From NCBI RefSeq assembly GCF_002906575.1, contig NZ_CP026309.1:1736001-1800000 (forward strand): 64,000 bases of DNA, written 5' to 3'. The stretch is from Salinigranum rubrum (GTDB lineage: Archaea > Halobacteriota > Halobacteria > Halobacteriales > Haloferacaceae). Every line of letters starts with the position of its first letter. The first letter of the stretch is position 1. Positions 1 through 9,438 of the stretch are shown here, piece after piece. The notes beneath the pieces were generated by a model. It saw only the letters and a list, made by a program, of their open reading frames with translations. It did not search any database and had not been told where the DNA came from. Made by a program: the position numbers and the translations under genes.

Positions 1-664
1 TCGCGACCGGCGTCACGCTGTATCTCGTCTCGGACGTGTTCAAAGACCCCAACAGCCAGGCGAATCAGACCGTTCCTCTCCCCGACTACGCGACGTTCCC
101 CTCGATTTTGTTCGGAGGGGCGACGGACTTCTCGCTTCTCGCCCTTCTCTTCGGCGTGGTCGCGCTCGTCGCCCTCGCGTACCTCATCAACCGGACGACG
201 TTCGGCTACGACGTTCGGACCTCCGGGCTCCAGCCGGAGGCCGCCGAGTACGGCGGCGTCGACTCGAAGAAGACCATCGTGGCGAGCATGATGCTCTCCG
301 GCGCGCTCGGAGGAATCGGCGGCGCGATGTACGTGCTGATGATCCTCGGGAAGTTCCAGACCGGCGTTCCGGCCTACGGCTTCGACGGCATCACCGTCTC
401 CATCCTCGCCGGGAACAACCCCCTGGGCGTCGGCTTCGCGGCCCTGCTGTTCGGCGTGCTGAAGAGCGGTACGACGGTGGTGCAGTTCGCGACGGACGTC
501 CCGCCCCAACTGGTGGGCGTGCTCCGCGGGCTCATCATCCTCTTCGTGGCGATGCCGGAGTTCTTCCGGCTCATCGGCAAGCGCCTCGGCTCCGTCGGGA
601 GCGCGGGTCGAAGCCGGCCGCGACCGACGGCGGCGTCGAGTCGGGAGGTGCCGGCGATGAGTGA
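1..664 (+). CDS. ABC transporter permease, first of pair (5' partial, frameshifted)
   Basis: This is an inner-membrane permease of the PF02653 (branched-chain/simple-sugar/nucleoside) family. It would form the channel of an ATP-driven importer with the next gene; the ATPase and BmpA-like binding protein are presumably upstream of the window. The N-terminus is cut off. Visible are hydrophobic helices and the family-typical segments RTTFGYDVRTSG and GPGG-like LSGALGGIGGAMYV. The open frame runs without a stop into the next gene, which is abnormal. Adding one G to the GGG at 597-599 gives a normal acidic tail ending GDE and a TGA at 662-664, overlapping the next ATG at 657. I therefore read a single-base deletion near 597. 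Substrate is inferred from family only. Confidence 0.8.
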   Translation, partial: RDRRHAVSRLGRVQRPQQPGESDRSSPRLRDVPLDFVRRGDGLLASRPSLRRGRARRPRVPHQPDDVRLRRSDLRAPAGGRRVRRRRLEEDHRGEHDALRRARRNRRRDVRADDPREVPDRRSGLRLRRHHRLHPRREQPPGRRLRGPAVRRAEERYDGGAVRDGRPAPTGGRAPRAHHPLRGDAGVLPAHRQAPRLRRERGSKPAATDGGVESGGAGDE

Positions 665-1729
665 GTCGACCGTCTCGCAGGTGCGTGACCTGCCCACGCG
701 GGCGGTCGCGACCGTCGTGACGCTCGCCGCGCTCGTCCTCGTCGTGGCCGCCGGCCTCGCCGCCCCCGACTCCCTCGCCGGGACGCTGGTCGACATCCTC
801 GCCCGGGAGGGGACGCTCTCCTCGGCGCTCCGGCTCTCGGTCCCCATCGCGCTGGCCGCGCTCGGGGGCATCTTCTCCGAGAAGTCCGGCGTCATCAACA
901 TCGGGCTCGAAGGCCTGCTCATCATCTCGGCGTTCGCCGCCATCTACGTCGCGGACGTCACGGGCGGCGTCTGGGTCGGGTTCGCGGGCGGCGTCGTCGC
1001 CTCGATGCTCCTCTCGTTGCTCTTCGCCGTCGTCGTCATCGAGTTCCGTGCCGACCAGATCATCGCGGGACTGGCCGTGTGGCTCATCGCGCTCGGCCTC
1101 GCGCCGTTCGCCTCGCAGGTCATCTACGGCCGGCCGAACTCCCGAGCGTCTCGACGCCCGGCACGGTCACGGTCCCGGTGCTGTCGGAACTGTCGGTGCT
1201 CGGTCCCTTCCGCGCCCTGTTCGACGCCTCGCCCACGGTGTACTTGATGTTCCTCGCCGTCGGCGTCTCGTGGTACGTCCTCAACCGCACCCGCTTCGGC
1301 AGGTGGGTCCGCGCCTCCGGCGAGAACCCGAAGGCGCTCGACACCGCCGGCGTGAGCGTTTCGAGAGTACGGTACGCGGCCGTCCTCCTCTCGGGCCTCC
1401 TCGCCGGCATGGGCGGTGCCTCCCTCTCGCTGGACCTCGGGCAGTTCACCGGCAACGGTCCGACGATGGTCAACGGCAAGGGGTTCATCGCCATCGTCGC
1501 CTACCTGTTCGGTAACTACAACCCGGTCGGGGCGTTCCTCTCGACGCTCCTCTTCGCGGGGCTCGACGCGATGCAGACGGCGCTGCAGCTACAGAACATC
1601 GGGATTCCGAACCAGTTGGTGCGCGTCCTCCCGTTCGTGATGGTCATCGTCGTGCTCGCGCTCGTGGGGCGGACTCGCATCCCCGAGGCGGCGGGCGAGC
1701 ACTACGAGTCGGGCGACGACAGTCGGTGA
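657..1729 (+). CDS. ABC transporter permease, second of pair (frameshifted)
   Basis: This is the second PF02653-type permease, partner of the preceding gene in a nucleoside/simple-sugar importer. The ATG at 657 overlaps the corrected end of permease 1, which suggests translational coupling. The N-terminal half has the conserved FSEKSGVINIGLEGLL segment seen in YufQ-like permeases. The frame breaks at the CCC at 1141-1143. After that point the protein continues in another frame from PSVSTPGTVTVPV through RTRFGRWVRASGENP to a stop at 1729. One extra C restores a protein of about 357 residues with multiple membrane helices. This fits a sequencing deletion better than a real mutation, because both halves keep family conservation. 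The 520 nt after it hold no gene. Confidence 0.8.
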
Positions 1730-1857
1730 GTGCGTGGACTGTGCTCCGCGTTCGACGTTTCGCGCGGTCTGTACGCGTTCCGTGGTTGAGTGTGGGTTCG
1801 TCGACGGGGGAGCCACGTCGGACAGAGACGTCGAGCGACACCCGGACGCGGTGTGGT

Positions 1858-1999
1858 GGCGGTGGCGCGTGACGGCACGCGGGCTTGCCGCGTGACGCAC
1901 GCGCGAGGGATGAGGGCCGGAGCCGCGAACGCAGTGAGCGGCGAGGACCGCAATCGGCTGGGGAGGGCGTGGCTGCGGTCCACCGCGCCCGTGTCCCGC
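1858..1999 (+). repeat. dispersed hairpin element, copy a (right half only)
   Basis: This non-coding stretch shares three blocks with the elements near 11.7, 49.0, 51.3 and 58.2 kb. They are a GGTGGCGC lead-in, a hairpin (stem CACGCGG/CCGCGTG at 1876-1882 and 1888-1894), and the core CGCGCGAGGGATGA followed by a right arm TCGGCTGGGGAGGGCGTGG ending CGCGCCCGTGT. I cannot find the matching left arm, so this copy looks truncated. It lies between the ABC permeases and the isoprenoid reductase. Function is unknown. Confidence 0.65.
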
Positions 2000-2014
2000 A
2001 CGGTCGCTCTCTCG

Positions 2015-2108
2015 TGTCACAGTGTCTCTCGTATGCGGTTGCTCTCCCGCGCCGCAGACATCCTCTATCCCTCGTACGCGGTTGTTTTCCCCTGTCACAG
2101 TGTCTCTC
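2015..2108. repeat. pair of 16-nt direct repeats
   Basis: TGTCACAGTGTCTCTC occurs exactly at 2015-2030 and again at 2093-2108. Related GTAYGCGGTTG words lie between the copies at about 2031 and 2074. They form an imperfect repeat of about 78 nt just after dispersed element copy a and upstream of the isoprenoid reductase. The rest of the 1730-2250 interval shows no convincing coding sequence. Confidence 0.6.
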
Positions 2109-2250
2109 TCGTGCCCGGTCGCTCCCCAGTCGAGAACACTGGTCGTATCTCGCGCCAACTCCGGTCACCACGTGTAGCCACACGAGCGACGAACGAGACG
2201 ACCGACTCGGGAACGAAGAGTTTTCACCTCCGACTCGGGAAGACCTACCA

Positions 2251-3617
2251 ATGACTACCCACGAGTACGACCTCGTCGTCGTCGGCGCGGGCACCGCCGG
2301 GTGCTACGCCGCGGCGACGGCGGCCCGAGAGGGTCTCGACGTCGTCGTCGTCGAGCGCAAGACGCGGGAGGAAGCGGGCCACATCGCCTGCGGCGACGCC
2401 CTGAAGGGCGCGGACAACTTCCCCGACGCCATCCCCAAGTCCCAACTGGCGCCCGCGTTCACCAACACGGGCGTCGACCACGGCCGCTTCGAGATTCCCC
2501 AGGAGGACACCGTCCTCGAAATCCCGGTCCCCGGCGAGTTGGCCGTCATCGACCGCTGGGAGTACGGCCGCCGCATCATCGAGGGAGCCTCCGAGGCCGG
2601 CGCGGAGTTCCACTACGACACCGTCGTGCAGGACGTCACCCAGGAGGACGGACGGGTGACGGGCGTCCGCGCGAAGCGGAAGGGGGAGGTCGTCACCTAC
2701 GAGGCCGCGGTTACCCTCGACGGGGCGGGTTCGCTCTCCATCCTGCAGGACAAGGCCGACCTCTCGGGGCGACGTTCGACACCAACGTCTCGTACTCGCA
2801 GTTCTCCTCGGCCTACCGCGAAATCGTCGAGGTCGAAGAGGAAGTCCCCTGGAAGGACGCGCTGGTGTTCAAGCCCACCCAGCGCGCCGCGGGCTACCTC
2901 TGGTACTTCCCCCGGACGGGCACCGAAATCAACGTCGGCCTCGGCTTCCAGATGAACGAGGAGCCGATGAAACTCGTCGAGGACCTCCGGCGTGACCTGC
3001 GCGACCGACCCGAGTTCCGGAACGCCCGGGTGACGGACAAACTCGGCGCGGCCCTCCCCACGAGACGACCGTACGACTCGGCGACCGCGCCGGGCTTCAT
3101 CGCGGCGGGTGACGCGGCCGGCCTCGTCAACCCGACGACGGGGGGCGGCATCGCCGGCGCCGCTTACTCGGGGAAGTACGCGGCCGAGCAGGTCGTCGAA
3201 GCCGTGAGCGAGGGCGACGTGAGCGAGGAGACGCTCTGGCGCTACAACGAGCGCGTGATGGACCACTTCGGCGCGCGCTACGCCGCCCTCGACGTGTACA
3301 ACGTCCTCTCGACGGCCGTCGACGTCGACAGCCTCATGGGTCTGCTCGCGTCGCTCCCGGGCGAGAAAATCGCCGAGGCGCTGTACGACGGGTCGACCTC
3401 GATGTCTCCGTTCTTGATCGCACAGACGCTCAAGGAGAGCTACGGCCACTGGAGGCAGATCTGGAACTTCTTCGAGACGAAGCGCGTCGCGGACGACCTG
3501 CTGAGCCACTACCAGCGGTACCCCTCCCGGCCGGGTGCGCTCGGCGGCTGGCAGGCCACCCGCGACGAGATCATGGACCGCGTCTACGAGACGACCGGCG
3601 CCGACCCGAAGTACTGA
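2251..3617 (+). CDS. geranylgeranyl reductase family FAD-dependent oxidoreductase (frameshifted)
   Basis: This is an FAD enzyme of the archaeal geranylgeranyl reductase family, which saturates isoprenoid chains of membrane lipids or prenyl side chains. The ATG at 2251 gives an N-terminal dinucleotide-binding motif VVGAGTAGCYAAATAA. A second FAD motif, FIAAGDAAGLVNPTTGGGIA, lies in the C-terminal half. The frame is broken at the GGGG run at 2766-2769; one more G joins KADLSG to ATFDTNVSYSQFSS and restores about 455 residues, normal for the family. An AT-richer GAGTTTTCACC lies about 33 nt upstream of the ATG. Lipid versus quinone or carotenoid substrate cannot be decided here. Confidence 0.88.
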
Positions 3618-3640
3618 CGCTCCGAGTCGGACCGCCCGGG

Positions 3641-3648
3641 CCGTTTAT
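3641..3648 (+). promoter_or_regulatory. TATA-like box for Na/Pi-type carrier
   Basis: CCGTTTATCC in a G+C-rich setting lies about 30 nt before the ATG at 3675. This spacing is expected for a leaderless archaeal transcript. Confidence 0.45.
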
Positions 3649-3674
3649 CCGTTCGGCTTGCGGGTCTGCAGACG

Positions 3675-4784
3675 ATGGACCGAAAGGACGTGCGGGCCCG
3701 CATCGCCGCCTTGCCGACGTGGGCCGGCGTCGTCGCGACCGTTCTCTGCTTCCTGTTCGCCGTCCGCCTCCTCGGCACGGCGACCGGCGCGCTGACGCCG
3801 ACGCTCCAGCGGTTCGTCGCGGCGAACCACGTCTCGGCCCTGCCCGCGCTGGGGACGGGGTGGCTCGTGGCGACCCTCCTCGGGAACGAGACGGTCGTCG
3901 CCGCCGTCTCCCTCTCGCTGCACGCCTCGGGCCTCCTCACGGCGTCACAGCTGTTGCTGCTCGTCGTCGGGTCGCGCCTCGGCGCGACGGGCATCGTTCT
4001 CGTCGTCGGCGCGCTCGACGCGCTCCGGGGCCGTGCCGTCGCGGCGGGGACGACCGTCGGCGTCGGGAGTTCGCTCGAACTCGGGTTGCTCGCGAGCGGG
4101 CTCACCGCGGTCGTCTACCTCCCGACGGCCGTCGGCGGCTACCTCCTGCTCCGGTGGCTCCGGGTCGACTCCCTCGACGGGGTGACGGCGGCGCTCGGGC
4201 GGGGAGTCGCCGGCCACGGCGTGACGGTTCCCACGGTCTTCGAACCGGTCGCCGCGTCGGTGATCGAATGGGTCGGCGCGCCCCTCGCCGCGGCCGGGGC
4301 CGTCGTCTTGCTGTTCGTCTCGCTCGACGTGGCGGACCGCGTCCTCGACTCGGTCGACGGCGACCGGGTCCGCGCGTGGGTCACGACGGGGCTCGACAAC
4401 CGCTGGCGAGCGGGGGCGGTCGGGTTCGTCGTCACCGCGCTCACGACGAGCGTCGCCTTCTCGCTCGGGATTGTCGTCCCGCTGTACAGCCGCGGCTACC
4501 TCGACCGCCGCGAGACGGCGCCGTACGTGCTCGGGGCGAACGTCGGGACGCTCGCGGACACCCTCGTCGTGGCGATGCTGCTCGGCGACGGCGGGGGCGT
4601 CGTGGCCGTGGTGGCCGTGGGTGTCGTCGCGAGCGCGATCACGCTCGTCGTCCTCCTCGCGCTCGACCCGGTCGTCCGCGCCGTCTCGGTCGGACTCGAC
4701 ACCGTCCGCCGGTCGCCGTGGCACACCGTCGCGGCGCTCGCGGGCTTTCTCGCCGTCCCCGCGGGGTTCGTGGTGTTCGGGTGA
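3675..4784 (+). CDS. Na/Pi-cotransporter family membrane protein
   Basis: This is a polytopic membrane protein of 369 residues resembling the Na/Pi cotransporter (PF02690) fold. Two related halves are visible. The first contains GNETVVAAVSLSLHASG followed by GSRLGATGIVLVVGAL. The second contains TSVAFSLGIVVPL and GANVGTLADTLVVAML. Such paired helices with small Gly/Ala/Thr residues form the substrate path in the family. It is expected to move phosphate or another anion with sodium at the cytoplasmic membrane. The canonical QSSS motifs are not obvious, so the substrate is uncertain. It converges with the M20 hydrolase on the other strand. Confidence 0.65.
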   Translation: MDRKDVRARIAALPTWAGVVATVLCFLFAVRLLGTATGALTPTLQRFVAANHVSALPALGTGWLVATLLGNETVVAAVSLSLHASGLLTASQLLLLVVGSRLGATGIVLVVGALDALRGRAVAAGTTVGVGSSLELGLLASGLTAVVYLPTAVGGYLLLRWLRVDSLDGVTAALGRGVAGHGVTVPTVFEPVAASVIEWVGAPLAAAGAVVLLFVSLDVADRVLDSVDGDRVRAWVTTGLDNRWRAGAVGFVVTALTTSVAFSLGIVVPLYSRGYLDRRETAPYVLGANVGTLADTLVVAMLLGDGGGVVAVVAVGVVASAITLVVLLALDPVVRAVSVGLDTVRRSPWHTVAALAGFLAVPAGFVVFG

Positions 4785-4827
4785 TGGAGCAGAGTGGGTT
4801 TTCGGGCGACCGTTCGAGAGACGACGC

Positions 4828-6093
4828 TCAGGGCCGTTCGACGGCGATCCGCTCGATGGCACCCGAGAGCGTCTCGATACCGATTCGGATCGACTCCTCG
4901 TCGACGTCGAACCGCGGGGTGTGGTGGCCGGTCGGGTGGTCGGTGCCGATGCCGACGTAGGCGGCCTTCCCTCCCCGCTCCTGGACGTGCTGCATGAGGT
5001 ACGTCGCGTCCTCGCTCCCGCCGAGCGCGTCCGACGGGAGGACGCGCTCGACGCCCTCCACCCCCGATGCGACCGCGCCGACGACGTCCGCGAGTTCGGG
5101 GTCGCTCACCGCGGAGGGCGCGCGGGCGACGCTCTCGATTTCGACCTCGCAGGCGTGCATCTCCCCCGCGGCGCGGACGATACGCTCGGCGTGCTCGCCC
5201 ATGTACTCCATCAGGTCAGTCGTCTCGCCGCGGACCTCGACCTCCATCTCGCTCGCCTCGGCGACGATGTTCGACGCCGTGCCGCCCTCGATGACGCCGG
5301 CGTTCACTCGCGTCGCCCCGTCGGCGTGACGGGGGATGGCGTGGAGGTTCTGTACTGCTGTGGCGAGCGCGAGGTTCGCGTTCCGGCCCTGTTCGGGGCG
5401 CGCACCGGCGTGCGACGATTCACCAGTGAAGGCGACCGAGAGGTGGTGGACGGCGAGGAAGCCGTCGATACCGGCGACGACTTCGCCGCTGGGGTGGTCG
5501 AGGCCGACGTGCACGGCGAGCAGGTAGTCGACGTCGTCGAGGTGGCCGCCCGCGACGACGGGTTCGCCGCCGCCGATGACCTCCTCGGCGGGCTGGAACA
5601 CCACCTTGAGCGTCCCCTGGAAGTCGCTGTCGAGAATCGCATCGATGACGCCGATGCCGATGGTCGCGTGGGCGTCGTGTCCGCAGGCGTGCATGAACCC
5701 CTCGTTCTCCGAGCGGAACCCTTCTTCGAACGGACGGTGGTCGTCGTCGGCCTCCAGGATGGGGAGGCCGTCGATGTCGACGCGGAGGCCGACCGTCGGA
5801 CCCTCTCCCCGTTCGAGGACGGCCAGTGCCCCGGTGTAGCCACCGGCGAGACGCTCGACGATGTCCTCGCGCGCCCCCGCCTCGCGGGCACGGGCCATCC
5901 ACGAGTCGAGTTCGTCGTCGTCGGGAACGGCGTTCCGGTCCTCGCCGAGCACCTCCGGTCCGACGTAGAGGGCGTCGAGCGGGCGGGTTTCGAGTTCGTC
6001 GACGATGCGGGCGGTGGTGTAGAACTCGCGCCAGGCGGGTTCGGGATGACGGTGGAGGTCGCGACGGAGGTTCCGGAGGTCCTCGATGCTCAT
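4828..6093 (-). CDS. M20 family amidohydrolase/peptidase
   Basis: This is a zinc-dependent amidohydrolase of the M20D group (N-acyl amino acid or IAA-amino acid hydrolase type), 421 residues. It hydrolyses amide bonds of N-acylated amino acids or related compounds in the cytoplasm. Family features are LRRDLHRHPEPAW at residues 9-21, VDIDGLPI around 105-112, the metal motif HACGHDAHATIGIG around 135-148 and QPAEE around 166. The middle third corresponds to the lid/dimerisation domain, with SHAGARPEQGRNA near its start. Length is normal. The exact substrate cannot be told from sequence. Confidence 0.85.
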   Translation of the reverse strand: MSIEDLRNLRRDLHRHPEPAWREFYTTARIVDELETRPLDALYVGPEVLGEDRNAVPDDDELDSWMARAREAGAREDIVERLAGGYTGALAVLERGEGPTVGLRVDIDGLPILEADDDHRPFEEGFRSENEGFMHACGHDAHATIGIGVIDAILDSDFQGTLKVVFQPAEEVIGGGEPVVAGGHLDDVDYLLAVHVGLDHPSGEVVAGIDGFLAVHHLSVAFTGESSHAGARPEQGRNANLALATAVQNLHAIPRHADGATRVNAGVIEGGTASNIVAEASEMEVEVRGETTDLMEYMGEHAERIVRAAGEMHACEVEIESVARAPSAVSDPELADVVGAVASGVEGVERVLPSDALGGSEDATYLMQHVQERGGKAAYVGIGTDHPTGHHTPRFDVDEESIRIGIETLSGAIERIAVERP

Positions 6094-6178
6094 ACCCGGG
6101 AGAAGACTCCCACCTGTCTAAGTGGTTCCGACGTGCAAGCCGAAGAGAGTTGATGTGTCTCGCCGTCGAAACGAGGGT

Positions 6179-6859
6179 ATGCGAGTCGTCCTGACGGATG
6201 GAACGGAGTTCTCCTGTGAGAACTTCAAGGCGCTCGAATCGGGCGTGTTGCTCACGAAAGACAAGAAGCGCAAGAAGGTCATCGGGTTCGTGCCGATCCA
6301 CCAGCTCCGGTACGTCGTTCCGGAGGACCTCGAACCGGTGGAGACGCCCTCGTCGGCCGAGGGCCAGCGGGGTGGTGTCGGAACCGGCGCGCCGGACGGG
6401 GCCGTTCCCGAGACCGGTGACCTGACAGTCGGCCCGCCGGCGAGTTCCGCACAGCCGGTCGAGAGCGCCGGGGATGTCACGGAGTTCGAGATGCCCGAGG
6501 AAGAAAGCGACCTGCGACGACTCGGCGGACTCGGTTCGACCTACGCCGAGCGGTTGCAGACGGCCGGGTACGAGACGCTCGCGGACCTCGCCGCGGCCGA
6601 CCCGGTCACCGTCGCCGAGGCCGCGTCCGTCGCCCCGGGCAGGGGTCGCCGGTGGGTCAACGCCGCGAGGCGGGCGGTCTCCGGGGAGGGACAGTCCGAC
6701 GACGGGGAGAGCGAGGTTGACAGCGACGCGGCTGACGAAGCCAGCGACGGCGACAGTGACGACGGCGACGACGAGAACAAGGACGAGGGAGCATCCGAAG
6801 ACGGCGCGGGAGGAGACGAAAGCGAAAGAGGGAACGACGACGAAGACGCCGAGGAGTAG
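6179..6859 (+). CDS. helix-hairpin-helix protein with acidic tail
   Basis: A haloarchaeal protein of 226 residues if started at the ATG at 6179, before MRVVLTDGTEFSCENF. An upstream in-frame ATG at 6122 would add an unlikely basic leader. The first 60 residues form a small conserved basic/beta-rich region (GVLLTKDKKRKKVIGFVP). A middle segment starting LRRLGGLGSTYAERLQTAG reads as a helix-hairpin-helix/SAM-like module of the kind that binds DNA or mediates protein contacts. The last 60 residues are Asp/Glu/Ser-rich and probably disordered. The gene diverges from the M20 hydrolase. Function unknown; nucleic-acid binding is an inference. Confidence 0.7.
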   Translation: MRVVLTDGTEFSCENFKALESGVLLTKDKKRKKVIGFVPIHQLRYVVPEDLEPVETPSSAEGQRGGVGTGAPDGAVPETGDLTVGPPASSAQPVESAGDVTEFEMPEEESDLRRLGGLGSTYAERLQTAGYETLADLAAADPVTVAEAASVAPGRGRRWVNAARRAVSGEGQSDDGESEVDSDAADEASDGDSDDGDDENKDEGASEDGAGGDESERGNDDEDAEE

Positions 6860-6950
6860 CGGTCGACGAGACGGGCCCCGGACGGAGTCGCGACCGTCGC
6901 AGGCGGACGTCACACGTCACCACGGGTCACGGAAGCGATAGTCCGTGCGG

Positions 6951-6957
6951 TTTTATC
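6951..6957 (+). promoter_or_regulatory. TATA-like box for NhaC antiporter
   Basis: TTTTATC lies about 30 nt upstream of the ATG at 6983 in G+C-rich DNA and supports that start as a leaderless one. Confidence 0.45.
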
Positions 6958-6982
6958 AGTCACCTCGCCCCGCTACCGACAA

Positions 6983-8512
6983 ATGAGCGACCAACCCAGC
7001 GGAGTCGACGGAACCGACGAAGGGACGCGTCTGACGTTCCGCGGCGGTCCCGCGGCGAGTGCGGTGCCGGTGGCGTTCTTCGTCGTGTGGGCGGTGGTCC
7101 AGAGCGGCCTGCTCGGAATCGGCGACACCACCGGCCTCGTCGTGGGGATGCTCCTCGGCCTCATCGTCGGCCTCTTCTTCGTCCGCGGCGACTGGAAGGA
7201 GTACGCCGACGTGGTGTTCGACGGCATGACGAAACGGGTGGCGGCGACGGCCATCGTCGCGTGGCTCTGGGCGGGGATGTTCGCCGCCACCATCCAGACG
7301 GGCGGGTTCGTCGACGGCCTCGTCTGGGCCGCGTCCGTCGTCGACGTGGGCGCGGCGCTGTTCCCCGCGGTCACCTTCCTCCTCGCGGCGCTGCTCGCGA
7401 CCGGCATCGGGACGGGCTACGGGACGGCCATCGCCTTCACGGCGCTCGTCTTCCCGGCGGGCGTCCTTCTGGGCGCCTCGCCGGTGCTGCTGTTCGGCGC
7501 CATCCTCTCGGGGGCGGTGTTCGGCGACAACCTCGCGCCCGTCTCCGACACGACCATCGTCTCGGCGGTCACGCAGGACGCCGACATCGGCGGCGTCGTC
7601 GCCTCGCGGTTCAAGTACGCCATCGTTGCCGCCGTCCTCGCGTTCGTCGGGTACCTCGTCGCCGGGCCGGCGATGGCCGGGACGCCACTGGAGGGTGCGG
7701 CGGGCATCACCGAGGCGGCCCGCCCGCTCGGCCTCGTCCACCTCCTCTCCATCGGTGTGGTCATCGGGACGGCCATCAGCGGGCGGCACATCGTCGAGGC
7801 CGTCTCGTGGGGGTTGCTTCTCAGCATCGCGCTCAACCTCGTGCTCGACCTCGCGCCGGCCGCCGGGATGTTGGTGTTCCGCGCGCCCGAGTCGGCGGGG
7901 GTCGCCCGGTCGCTCGACGCGGTCCCCCTCGTGGGGAGCGTCATCACGCTCGTTCCCACGACCGAGTCGGGTGTCGGTGGCTCGCTGTACTCGGGCGCGG
8001 CGGGGTTCTTCCCGCTCATCGTCCTCGTCCTCCTCATCGTCGCCGGCGCGGAGGTGATGCAGCGGGGCGGCGGCTTCGACGCCGTCCAGTCGTTCCTGCT
8101 CGAACGGGTGGCGACCAGTGTTCGAAGAGCGGAGACGACGATGGTGCTCGGGACCGCGACGGTCAACGCCGCCATCACCATCAACACCGCGGCGGAGATC
8201 GCCATCGCGCCGTACATCTCCCGTATCGGGACCCGGTTCAACATCAACGGCTACCGACGGGCGAACATCCTCGACGCCAACACCTCGGCGCTGGGGTACA
8301 TCTTCCCGTGGGGCGGCGGCGTGCTCGCGGGCTTCACCGCCATGCAGGGACTGCCCGGCGAGTACGAGTGGTTCACGTCGGCGATGCTGGTCAACCCGGC
8401 GTCGGTTTGGCCGTTCGTCTTCCACGGCTGGTTCCTCGTCGGCGTGTTCCTCCTCGCCGCGTGGACCGGCTACGGTCGGGAGTACGTCAGCGACCGCCGC
8501 TCGGGGAGGTGA
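6983..8512 (+). CDS. NhaC family Na+/H+ antiporter
   Basis: A membrane antiporter of 509 residues of the NhaC family, exchanging sodium for protons, central to low internal Na+ in a halophile. About a dozen hydrophobic helices are visible. Diagnostic stretches are TGIGTGYGTAIAFT, FGDNLAPVSDTTIVSA (the buried Asp/Ser/Thr motif of the family) and the pseudo-repeat NTAAEIAIAPYISRIG. The short acidic N-terminus is cytoplasmic. A small conserved gene follows after 7 nt and may be co-transcribed. Some NhaC-like proteins exchange organic acids, so sodium specificity is inferred. Confidence 0.85.
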   Translation: MSDQPSGVDGTDEGTRLTFRGGPAASAVPVAFFVVWAVVQSGLLGIGDTTGLVVGMLLGLIVGLFFVRGDWKEYADVVFDGMTKRVAATAIVAWLWAGMFAATIQTGGFVDGLVWAASVVDVGAALFPAVTFLLAALLATGIGTGYGTAIAFTALVFPAGVLLGASPVLLFGAILSGAVFGDNLAPVSDTTIVSAVTQDADIGGVVASRFKYAIVAAVLAFVGYLVAGPAMAGTPLEGAAGITEAARPLGLVHLLSIGVVIGTAISGRHIVEAVSWGLLLSIALNLVLDLAPAAGMLVFRAPESAGVARSLDAVPLVGSVITLVPTTESGVGGSLYSGAAGFFPLIVLVLLIVAGAEVMQRGGGFDAVQSFLLERVATSVRRAETTMVLGTATVNAAITINTAAEIAIAPYISRIGTRFNINGYRRANILDANTSALGYIFPWGGGVLAGFTAMQGLPGEYEWFTSAMLVNPASVWPFVFHGWFLVGVFLLAAWTGYGREYVSDRRSGR

Positions 8513-8519
8513 GCCGCGT

Positions 8520-8780
8520 ATGAGCCTCCTGGAGACGATACGTTCGGCCGTCACCTTCCGGACGGCGACGCCCGGCTTCGAACCGGGCGAGGAGTTCACC
8601 GCCTACGTCACGGGGACGAACGAGTCCGGCGTCGTCGTCCGCATCGGCGACTCGAAGCTTCACATCCGCGACGCCGACCACGCGCTGCTCGACGAGCAGG
8701 TTCGGCTCAGGGTTCGGTCGTTCGATTCGGCGTCACACGAGGGAGAGGCCGAACTCCTCTCGGTCGTCGGGGCGGACTGA
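8520..8780 (+). CDS. small conserved protein, TRAM/OB-like
   Basis: An 86-residue protein starting with ATG at 8520, 7 nt after the antiporter and probably in its transcript. The sequence MSLLETIRSAVTFRTATPGF is followed by a beta-rich stretch, FTAYVTGTNESGVVVRIGDSKLHIRDAD, which resembles a TRAM or OB-type barrel. I recognise no named family with certainty. It ends just before the convergent uS10 gene. Function unknown; a nucleic-acid binding role is a guess from the barrel pattern. Confidence 0.6.
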   Translation: MSLLETIRSAVTFRTATPGFEPGEEFTAYVTGTNESGVVVRIGDSKLHIRDADHALLDEQVRLRVRSFDSASHEGEAELLSVVGAD

Positions 8781-8887
8781 ACCGACCGAAACGCGATAGG
8801 TCGGCAGGGGGTGACGGCCCAGGAGCGTGCGGACGCTGCGCCGTCAGAAGTGATAGTCGCGTCGGCTCTCGGGGGCAGGACTCGGCC

Positions 8888-9220
8888 TCAGGAGCGGCGG
8901 TGGCCGGCCGGTTTTCGGTGTTCGACCTCGATTTCGACGTGGAGGCTGGGCGGGAAGTCGCGGTGGCCGATCTGACGAGCGATGTGGTCGTTCCCGTGGA
9001 TTTCGAGACGGCGCGAGTACACCGGATAGTCCCACGGGGAGAACCGGTCGCCGGGGGAGAGGTTGCGGTACTGCGGCACCGAGAGGTGCTGCGGCGGGTC
9101 GTTGAACGGGCCGCGACACTCCGCGCCCTTCCGCTCGAGGAACTGCTTGATGTCGGTAACGGTCTCCTCGAGGACGGCCCGGTCGCCGCTCTCGAGCGAG
9201 AGTTTCGTGACGAAGGTCAT
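8888..9220 (-). CDS. uS10-family ribosomal-like protein (paralogue)
   Basis: A 110-residue protein matching the uS10/mL48 fold: MTFVTKLSLESGDRAVLEE, then FLERKGAECRGPFNDPP and YTVYSRR-like YPVYSRRLEIHG. It resembles the second, non-canonical uS10 paralogue found in haloarchaea rather than the main S10. It is not next to elongation factor genes, where the canonical uS10 gene usually sits. It may bind the ribosome or act in rRNA handling. The start at 9220 gives the expected length. The gap 9221-9466 holds only the promoter of the next gene. Confidence 0.65.
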   Translation of the reverse strand: MTFVTKLSLESGDRAVLEETVTDIKQFLERKGAECRGPFNDPPQHLSVPQYRNLSPGDRFSPWDYPVYSRRLEIHGNDHIARQIGHRDFPPSLHVEIEVEHRKPAGHRRS

Positions 9221-9438
9221 TACTACTCCCTTCTATTCGCTGGGTTCAAAAGCGCATCTGAACACGGCTCGCCCATCGGTGGTGTCGCTCGTCAGGACTC
9301 GTCGGGACGCCTCGCTGTCTGGGGAGGGGCGGTGGGCCGTGTCCACCCACCGCCGTCTCCCGGCGTTTACAAACCGATTGACACGAACTGCGCCGCGGTC
9401 CGTCGGCGGAGCCGACGGTTCCTGGCTCCGACACCCTC

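Noticed and set aside
597-1143. Programmed ribosomal frameshifting as explanation for the broken frames
   Set aside because: Eight sites in unrelated genes share only a short G/C run and no slippery heptamer with downstream structure; a sequencing deletion is simpler.
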